A DNA stretch of 11,325 nt from Lachnospiraceae bacterium (GTDB lineage: Bacteria > Bacillota > Clostridia > Lachnospirales > Lachnospiraceae). The stretch lies in NCBI GenBank assembly GCA_016301965.1, contig JAEDOO010000054.1, forward strand, positions 1 to 11,325. The letters run 5' to 3'. Both the position numbers and the translations under genes were made by a program. Positions 5,905-11,325 of this stretch are shown here, one piece after another (the stretch's first letter is position 1; every line of letters starts with the position of its first letter). Under the pieces are notes generated by a model. It did not search any database and was not told where the DNA came from. It worked only from the letters and a program-made list of their open reading frames with translations.

Positions 5905-7260
5905 ATGAAAATAATCATTGCCGGAGATGGAAAGGTTGGTCAGACACTTACAGGCCTTCTGTCTGTTGAAGGGTATGATCTGACCCTTATCGATGCCAAA
6001 CAGAGTGTGCTGGAGACAAGCCAGGAGCAGCATGATGTCATGATCGTCCAGGGCAACTGTGCTACCATGGACGTGTTAAAAAAAGCCGGAGTAGAGGACG
6101 CGGATGTTCTGATTGCGGCATCTGGAGCGGATGAGATCAACCTGCTTTGCTGCATGACAGCACATTTTCTGAATGACAAGCTGCATACCATTGCCAGAAT
6201 CCGCAATCCGGAATATATCGATCAGATCTATGCCATGCGCAATGATTTTGCGCTGTCCATGATGATCAATCCGGAGAAACAGGCGGCGGAAGAGATTGAG
6301 AGAATGCTTTGTTATCCCGGTTTCCTGAAAAGGGAAACTTTGCCGAGAGGCAGAATGGAGATTATAGAACTCAGAATCGATGCCAAAAGCAAACTGAAAG
6401 ATATCAGTCTGAATGAGCTGATCTCTGTTGTACGCTGTAAGATTCTGATCTGCTGTGTTATCCGTCAGGGTGAGCTGATCGCTCCCTCCGGCGATTTTGT
6501 GCTGCAGGAGGGAGATCGTATTTTTGTTACGGCTACCACGGATGACCTTACCACGCTGCTGAAAAATCTGCGTATCATCACCCAGAGAGTGAGAAATGTC
6601 ATGATCTGCGGCGGCGGACGTGTGACATATTATCTGGCTAACCGTCTGTTGAGTACAGGTGTAAACGTGCATATCATCGAACAGGATGAAGCACTTTGCA
6701 GAGACATGGCTATGCGGCTTCCGAAAGCCAATATCATCCTGGGAGATGCTACGGACCGGGACCTGCTGGATGGTGAGGGACTGGCAAAATGTGACGCGCT
6801 GGTCACTATGACGGGTATGGACGAGGTCAATATGGTGGTATCCATGTATGGCTGCCGCTGCGGTGTGGATCAGGTGATCACTAAGCTGAGTCACGAGGGG
6901 AACAGTACATTGCTGGACAGCCTGGATCTTGGCAAAATCATCTGCCCGAAGGAATTGTGCAGCAATACCATCGTACAGTATGTGAATGCGCTGGACAATC
7001 AGACCGGTGCTGCGCTGGCTGTACACAGTTTTGCCGGTGGAAAGACGCAGGCCTTTGAGTTTGTGGTGGATGAACAGACCAGAAACTGCCATACACCGCT
7101 GAAAAAACTGAGAATCCGGAAGAATATTCTGATCGTTGGTATTAAACACGGTCCGTTGACCGTAATTCCCGATGGTGATTCCATGTATGAGAAAGGAGAT
7201 ATTCTGGTTGTTGTATCCGGCGGTGGAGCCATCAATCGCCTGAACGATATCTTTGAATAG
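5905..7260 (+). CDS. trkA: Trk/Ktr potassium uptake system peripheral protein TrkA
   Basis: A 451-residue cytoplasmic, nucleotide-binding gating subunit of a K+ channel-like transporter, with two tandem RCK units. Unit 1 has an RCK-N Rossmann domain (about 1-135; GDGKVG at 7-12, acidic Asp30 at the end of strand 2) and an RCK-C domain (about 145-222). Unit 2 has a Rossmann domain (about 229-345) and an RCK-C domain (about 367-451). In unit 2 the glycine motif reads GGGRVT (236-241), so the last glycine is a threonine. Length is normal for double-RCK TrkA. A GAGG ribosome site (5893-5896) precedes the ATG. It sits 20 nt after thrH and 12 nt before trkH, its expected membrane partner. Confidence 0.93.
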   Translation: MKIIIAGDGKVGQTLTGLLSVEGYDLTLIDAKQSVLETSQEQHDVMIVQGNCATMDVLKKAGVEDADVLIAASGADEINLLCCMTAHFLNDKLHTIARIRNPEYIDQIYAMRNDFALSMMINPEKQAAEEIERMLCYPGFLKRETLPRGRMEIIELRIDAKSKLKDISLNELISVVRCKILICCVIRQGELIAPSGDFVLQEGDRIFVTATTDDLTTLLKNLRIITQRVRNVMICGGGRVTYYLANRLLSTGVNVHIIEQDEALCRDMAMRLPKANIILGDATDRDLLDGEGLAKCDALVTMTGMDEVNMVVSMYGCRCGVDQVITKLSHEGNSTLLDSLDLGKIICPKELCSNTIVQYVNALDNQTGAALAVHSFAGGKTQAFEFVVDEQTRNCHTPLKKLRIRKNILIVGIKHGPLTVIPDGDSMYEKGDILVVVSGGGAINRLNDIFE

Positions 7261-7272
7261 ACTTATCGTAAT

Positions 7273-8727
7273 ATGAATTACAGAATGATCGGACATTTTA
7301 TGTCCAGAATTCTTTGGCTGGAGGCAGTGTTCATGCTCCCGTCTGTGATTATTTGTCTGCATGACGGGGACTATGGTACCGGGATAGCATTTCTGATCAG
7401 TATCGGCGTGGCCATCGCTGTCGGCGGTATTCTGGCACTGTTAGGAAAGAGCGCAGGTCTCCGGTTTCAGGCCAGAGAGGGACTTGTGTGCGTGGGACTG
7501 AGCTGGATCGTTCTTTCTCTGGTAGGGTGTCTTCCTTTTTATCTGTCAAGAGAGATTCCCTCTTTTGTTGACGCACTTTTTGAGATCGTTTCCGGATTTA
7601 CCACCACCGGTGCTTCTATTTTGACTGAGATCGAGTCCCACAGCCGCGGTTTTTTGTATTGGAGAAGCTTCAGCCATTGGCTGGGCGGCATGGGTGTGCT
7701 GGTATTTATTCTGGCGGTTTCCCGGACGGGACAGAAACGCCAGGGCTTTACCATGCATATCCTGCGGGCGGAGAGCCCGGGACCAAATGTTAGCAAACTG
7801 GTGCCGAAGATGAAGGAGACGGCCCGGATCCTGTATATTATCTATATCGTACTGACGGTTCTGGATGTGATCTTTTTACTGGCCGGGGGCATGCCTTTAT
7901 TTGACGCGGTATGTACAGCCTTTGGAACAGCGGGAACCGGTGGCTTTGGTATCAAAAACGACAGTATCGCCGGATATAGCCCTTATTTACAGAATGTCTG
8001 TACTGTGTTCATGCTGCTGTTCGGTGTGAATTTCAGCTGCTATTATCTTCTTTTGCTTAAGGAAGTTAAAAGCGTATTTAAGGACGAAGAGCTGCGGTTG
8101 TACCTGGGGATCGTTTTTGGAAGTATAGCACTGATCACCTGGAACATTTATGGTATGTATGAATCACTGGGGGAAACTGTGCGTCATGCGGCTTTTCAGG
8201 TATCCAGTATTGTGACTACCACAGGATTTGCCACAACGGATTTTGATCTGTGGCCCACATTTTCCAAAGCGATTCTGGTGTGCCTGATGTTTTGCGGAGC
8301 ATGTGCCGGAAGTACGGGCGGCGGCATCAAGGTAAGCCGTGTGCTGCTTCTCTGGAAAATATTAAAAAGAAATATCAGACAGGTACTGCAGCCAAGAAAG
8401 GTTATGGTAGTGCGGACAAATGGCCAGATGGTGGATGAAAAAATATTGGCCAATACCAATGCCTATCTGGCGGCCTACGTGATTATTATTGTTTTCAGTT
8501 TTCTTCTGGTCACGTTGGATGGCTTTTCGGTAACGACCTGTTTTACAGCGGTTGTAGCCTGTTTTAATAATATCGGTCCCGGACTGGAAATGGTGGGTCC
8601 CACAGGCAACTTTGCCATGTTTGGCGGACTGTCTAAGATCGTACTGATCCTGGATATGCTGGCAGGGCGTCTGGAAATTTTTCCAATCCTGATCCTGTTT
8701 ACGCGAAGTGCCTGGAAAAAAATGTAA
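7273..8727 (+). CDS. trkH: Trk potassium uptake protein, TrkH family membrane subunit
   Basis: A 484-residue integral membrane protein forming the K+ pathway gated by TrkA. All four pore-loop repeats are visible, each with its filter glycine: TTTGAS (110-115), TAGTGGFG (219-226), TTTGFAT (315-321) and NNIGPG (432-437). The Gly-rich intramembrane gate AGSTGGGIK is at 345-353. The start MNYRMIGHFMSRIL is typical for the family. There is no clear Shine-Dalgarno sequence before the ATG, which lies 12 nt after the trkA stop, so translation is probably coupled to trkA. This keeps the two subunits co-expressed. Confidence 0.93.
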   Translation: MNYRMIGHFMSRILWLEAVFMLPSVIICLHDGDYGTGIAFLISIGVAIAVGGILALLGKSAGLRFQAREGLVCVGLSWIVLSLVGCLPFYLSREIPSFVDALFEIVSGFTTTGASILTEIESHSRGFLYWRSFSHWLGGMGVLVFILAVSRTGQKRQGFTMHILRAESPGPNVSKLVPKMKETARILYIIYIVLTVLDVIFLLAGGMPLFDAVCTAFGTAGTGGFGIKNDSIAGYSPYLQNVCTVFMLLFGVNFSCYYLLLLKEVKSVFKDEELRLYLGIVFGSIALITWNIYGMYESLGETVRHAAFQVSSIVTTTGFATTDFDLWPTFSKAILVCLMFCGACAGSTGGGIKVSRVLLLWKILKRNIRQVLQPRKVMVVRTNGQMVDEKILANTNAYLAAYVIIIVFSFLLVTLDGFSVTTCFTAVVACFNNIGPGLEMVGPTGNFAMFGGLSKIVLILDMLAGRLEIFPILILFTRSAWKKM

Positions 8728-8735
8728 GGAAAATT

Positions 8736-8762
8736 GTATCTGTGAAGGGACTGAACAGATAC
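8736..8762 (+). repeat. 27-nt leader hairpin, copy 4
   Basis: Perfect arms GTATCTGT (8736-8743) and ACAGATAC (8755-8762) with a GGA loop. It starts only 8 nt after the trkH stop codon and ends 28 nt before the debranching enzyme ATG, so it fills much of a 63-nt intergenic gap. With no room for a convincing upstream promoter in the gap, it probably lies within a read-through mRNA. The imperfect TTGTAT-17-GATACT that overlaps it is a weaker alternative promoter. Confidence 0.8.
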
Positions 8763-8790
8763 TAAGGAAATAGAGTAGAGGAACTTATTT

Positions 8791-10917
8791 ATGAGAGAAG
8801 AATTACTGATGAAGCACAATATGCACAAAAAACCGGGTCTGCATGTGGTTTCCGGATATACTGTGCGGCCGGGGTTTCCCAGTGTAAATGGAGCCTGTCC
8901 TCTGGGAAAAGGTGTAAACTTTACCATCACGACCCATCGGGGCACATCCTGTGAGCTGCTTTTTTTCAGACATAGGGAAGAGGAACCGTTTGCGGTGCTT
9001 CCCTTTCCGGAAACATATCGTTTTGGGGATACGTATTCCATGTTTGTCTATGATCTCGATATAGAAAATCTGGAGTATGCCTACCGCATCGGAGGACCTT
9101 ATGAACCGGAAAAGGGTCTTATTTTTGATCGTAATAACATTCTTCTGGATCCCTATGCCCATGCGGTGACGGGTCAGCAGATCTGGGGAAAAAAGGAAAC
9201 CGGACCTTACCATGCCCGCGTTGTGGAGGATTTCTTTGATTGGGGAGATGCGCTGCCTTCCAAGAGAGAATTATCGGATCTGGTGATCTATGAACTGCAT
9301 GTCCGCGGATTTACCATGGATCCATCTTCAGGTGTGAGTCACAGAGGTACATTTCGTGGTCTGATGGAAAAGATCCCTTATCTGAAAAAACTGGGTATCA
9401 ATGCGGTAGAGCTGATGCCCATATTTGAGTTTGATGAGACCATGAATGCCCGGGAATATGACGGAAAACAGCTTCTGGAATGCTGGGGTTATAATACAGT
9501 AAGCTTCTTTGCGCCGAATACCAGCTATGCCTCCGGGCCGGAGCATAATACAGAGGGTCAGGAACTCAAGGAGTTGATCAAAGCCTTCCACGATCATGAT
9601 ATTGATGTGATCCTGGATGTGGTATTTAATCATACCGCTGAAGGAAACGAGGATGGACGTACCTTCAGTTTCAAGGGAATCGATAATAAGAGATATTATA
9701 TGCTGACACCGGATGGAAAGTACTTTAATTTCAGCGGCTGCGGCAATACCTTAAACTGTAATCATCCGGTAGTGCGTCAGATGATCCTGGAGTGTCTGCG
9801 CTACTGGACCATCGCTTACCGGGTAGACGGTTTCCGCTTTGATCTGGCCAGCATCCTCAGCCGTGACGAGGATGGTACACCGCTGAAAAACCCGCCCATA
9901 CTGGAGATGATCGCGAACGAGCCCATCTTGAGAAACAGTAAGCTGATCGCTGAAGCCTGGGATGCCGGCGGCATGTATCAGGTGGGAAGTTTCCCTGCAC
10001 ATAAGCGCTGGGCAGAATGGAATGGCAGATACCGTGACAGCCTCAGAGGATTTTTAAAAGGTGACTTCTGGGAATCCTGGAAAGCAGCATGGAGCATTGC
10101 CGGTTCCGGTGATCTGTACGGTGTAACACCGGAGGGGACGGATACAGGCTACGATGCGTACAATTCCTGCGTGAATTTTATTACCTGTCATGACGGATTT
10201 ACGCTGTATGATCTGTATTCTTATAATGAAAAACACAATGAATGTAATGGCTGGGACAACACAGACGGTGCCAACGATAATCGCAGCTGGAACTGTGGTG
10301 TAGAGGGTCCCACGGATGACCCGAAGATTCAGGAACTCAGATGGCGCATGGTGCGTAATGCCTGTGCTGTACTGATGTGCAGCCGCGGTACCCCCATGTT
10401 TCTGGCAGGAGATGAGTTCGGCAATACTCAGTTTGGCAACAACAACTGCTACTGTCAGGACAACGAAATGTTCTGGCTGGACTGGTCCATGCTGGAAAAA
10501 AATCAGGAAATATTTAAGTTTTTCCAGTATATGATTGCTTTCCGGGCAAAACATACGGTGATTCGTAAACGTCTGCCCGATGCTCACTGCGGTATTGATC
10601 CGATCCGGGCCCATGACGTAAACGCAGAGATCACCGATCTTCCGGAAAACGCCAAGACTATCGGTCTCAGCTTCGCCGGCTACGATGAGACAAAAGGCAG
10701 AGACGACATGATCTTTATCTGCGTCAATGCCTACTGGGACGACGTACCCATCACCCTGCCTGCTCCGCCGGAAAACTTCGTCTGGTATCTCTACGTCAAC
10801 ACCTATGGTGACCATTCCGGAAAATACTGCTACGAAGAAGACGAAGCCATAGCCATTGATCACAGCTTTGTCATGAAGCCTCGTTCCGTAGCTGTTTTTG
10901 CCATTCGGCAGAGATGA
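8791..10917 (+). CDS. glgX: Glycogen debranching enzyme GlgX / isoamylase-type alpha-1,6-glucosidase
   Basis: A 708-residue GH13 enzyme expected to hydrolyse alpha-1,6 branch points of glycogen or limit dextrins in the cytoplasm. An N-terminal CBM48-like beta domain (about 15-125, VRPGFPSVNGACPLGKGVNF) precedes the catalytic barrel (about 160-590). Visible catalytic regions: VVFNHT at 277-282, DGFRFDLAS with nucleophile Asp351, LIAEAWD with acid/base Glu388, and CHDGF with Asp468. The C-terminal beta domain follows. There is no signal peptide, which favours GlgX over secreted pullulanase. AGAGGA (8777-8782) is well placed for ATG 8791; in-frame ATGs at 8809 and 8821 lack comparable sites. No other glycogen genes are in the window. 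Isoamylase and pullulanase specificity cannot be separated fully by eye. Confidence 0.9.
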   Translation: MREELLMKHNMHKKPGLHVVSGYTVRPGFPSVNGACPLGKGVNFTITTHRGTSCELLFFRHREEEPFAVLPFPETYRFGDTYSMFVYDLDIENLEYAYRIGGPYEPEKGLIFDRNNILLDPYAHAVTGQQIWGKKETGPYHARVVEDFFDWGDALPSKRELSDLVIYELHVRGFTMDPSSGVSHRGTFRGLMEKIPYLKKLGINAVELMPIFEFDETMNAREYDGKQLLECWGYNTVSFFAPNTSYASGPEHNTEGQELKELIKAFHDHDIDVILDVVFNHTAEGNEDGRTFSFKGIDNKRYYMLTPDGKYFNFSGCGNTLNCNHPVVRQMILECLRYWTIAYRVDGFRFDLASILSRDEDGTPLKNPPILEMIANEPILRNSKLIAEAWDAGGMYQVGSFPAHKRWAEWNGRYRDSLRGFLKGDFWESWKAAWSIAGSGDLYGVTPEGTDTGYDAYNSCVNFITCHDGFTLYDLYSYNEKHNECNGWDNTDGANDNRSWNCGVEGPTDDPKIQELRWRMVRNACAVLMCSRGTPMFLAGDEFGNTQFGNNNCYCQDNEMFWLDWSMLEKNQEIFKFFQYMIAFRAKHTVIRKRLPDAHCGIDPIRAHDVNAEITDLPENAKTIGLSFAGYDETKGRDDMIFICVNAYWDDVPITLPAPPENFVWYLYVNTYGDHSGKYCYEEDEAIAIDHSFVMKPRSVAVFAIRQR

Positions 10918-10930
10918 TACGTATTTTTTG

Positions 10931-10979
10931 AAACGGACAGGTGGGATTTGGTGGCGCAATCTGCATAATCTCACCGTTT
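10931..10979 (+). other. Bulged hairpin downstream of glgX
   Basis: AAACG (10931-10935) and GTGGGATT (10941-10948) pair with CGTTT (10975-10979) and AATCTCAC (10967-10974), giving 13 pairs with one G-T wobble and a five-base bulge on the 5' side. It starts 13 nt after the stop codon. No T-run follows, so it is not a standard terminator but could protect or end the glgX mRNA. Confidence 0.35.
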
Positions 10980-11009
10980 GTCACACTTGCGTTCTCAAAA
11001 ACGTAAATA

Positions 11010-11154
11010 GGAATATGGGGCGATGCCGGATCGGCTATCTATATTGATTTTACGCGACTTTACCGAGCACGACTCCGAGACTACAGGCTCGGAGCGAGCG
11101 CAGGAGGAGCATAAAATCAATATAGATAGCCGATCCGGCATCGCCCCATATTCC
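11010..11154. repeat. Perfect 43-bp inverted repeat element (145 bp)
   Basis: The arms 11010-11052 (starting GGAATATGGGGCGATG) and 11112-11154 (ending CATCGCCCCATATTCC) are exact reverse complements over all 43 positions. The 59-nt centre contains a second hairpin, CTCCGAG (11073-11079) with CTCGGAG (11088-11094). I see no open frame that looks like a gene and no convincing target-site duplication. It could be a MITE-like element, a long RNA hairpin, or a bidirectional terminator-like structure between glgX and the tRNA gene. Confidence 0.85.
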
Positions 11155-11205
11155 GTTGCCAAAAAAATTATCCAAAATATTTTTATGGAAAAACATGAAA
11201 AAATA

Positions 11206-11234
11206 TTGACAATTAAAAAACCACGTAGTATACT
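11206..11234 (+). promoter_or_regulatory. Strong promoter for the tRNA gene
   Basis: TTGACA (11206-11211), a perfect -35, is followed after 17 nt by TATACT (11229-11234), five of six at -10. The tRNA begins 38 nt after the -10, allowing a short 5' leader removed by RNase P. This is what is expected for a stable RNA operon. Confidence 0.85.
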
Positions 11235-11272
11235 AACGAAGTCGGTTCGCAAGACAGACGAAAAGAATACAT

Positions 11273-11325
11273 GGGGTCTTAGCTCAGCTGGGAGAGCATC
11301 TGCCTTACAAGCAGAGGGTCATAGG
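11273..11325 (+). tRNA. tRNA-Val (anticodon TAC), 3' end beyond the window
   Basis: The 53 visible bases begin with acceptor strand GGGGTCT and then a D arm (GCTC, loop AGCTGGGA, GAGC). The anticodon stem TCTGC/GCAGA (11299-11303 and 11311-11315) encloses the loop CTTACAA, whose anticodon TAC is at 11306-11308 and reads valine GUA codons. The variable loop and the start of the T arm follow before the window cuts it. It is probably the first gene of a tRNA cluster. Confidence 0.95.

Noticed and set aside
6076..7362. Long minus-strand open frame opposite trkA
   Set aside because: TrkA motifs are clear on the plus strand; the antisense product has no recognisable domain or ribosome site.
11010..11154. 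Ordinary rho-independent terminator for glgX
   Set aside because: The arms are far too long, the centre is 59 nt and no T-run follows either arm.
10995..11252. Minus-strand open frame of 85 codons across the 43-bp inverted repeat
   Set aside because: Most of it is the palindromic element read as protein, with no ribosome site or family resemblance.

Overview
The window looks like chromosomal DNA from a gut Lachnospiraceae-type Firmicute (Blautia-like). This rests on family knowledge and overall feel: moderate G+C, strong AGGAGG-type ribosome binding sites, and characteristic versions of the NCS2 permease, TrkH/TrkA and the glycogen debranching enzyme. I could not run a database comparison.

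Layout. Positions 1-111 hold an unidentified, structured-looking stretch that converges on a minus-strand threonine aldolase-type gene (112-1158). The region 1159-1794 has no intact gene. It holds the aldolase promoter with a palindrome inside it, a 79-nt two-hairpin repeat, a 63-nt tandem repeat that may be a decayed coding sequence, and the promoter of the next gene. Plus-strand genes follow: metY-type O-acetylhomoserine sulfhydrylase (1795-3078), a hypoxanthine/guanine/adenine-type NCS2 permease (3195-4622) with a clear terminator, a 69-residue helical protein of unknown function (4889-5098), a probable thrH-trkA-trkH operon (5273-8727), and a glycogen debranching enzyme (8791-10917). The window ends with a 145-bp element built on a perfect 43-bp inverted repeat (11010-11154), then a near-consensus promoter driving a tRNA-Val(TAC) cut by the window edge.

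How the genes relate. MetY, ThrH and the aldolase all touch the homoserine/threonine/glycine/methionine branch of amino acid metabolism, but they are not one operon. TrkA and TrkH form one K+ uptake system. The permease and debranching enzyme are housekeeping functions in purine salvage and glycogen turnover.

The most interesting signal is not a gene. A 27-nt hairpin (arms GTATCTGT and ACAGATAC) occurs four times, each time 28-53 nt upstream of a start codon and always in the sense direction of the downstream gene, including the one gene on the minus strand. Across copies the variation falls mainly in the three-nt loop, and the internal loop can form tandem G-A pairs in three of the four. Two copies carry an additional conserved upstream hairpin. 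This is the pattern expected of a structured 5' leader or a dispersed regulatory repeat; I do not recognise it as a named family.
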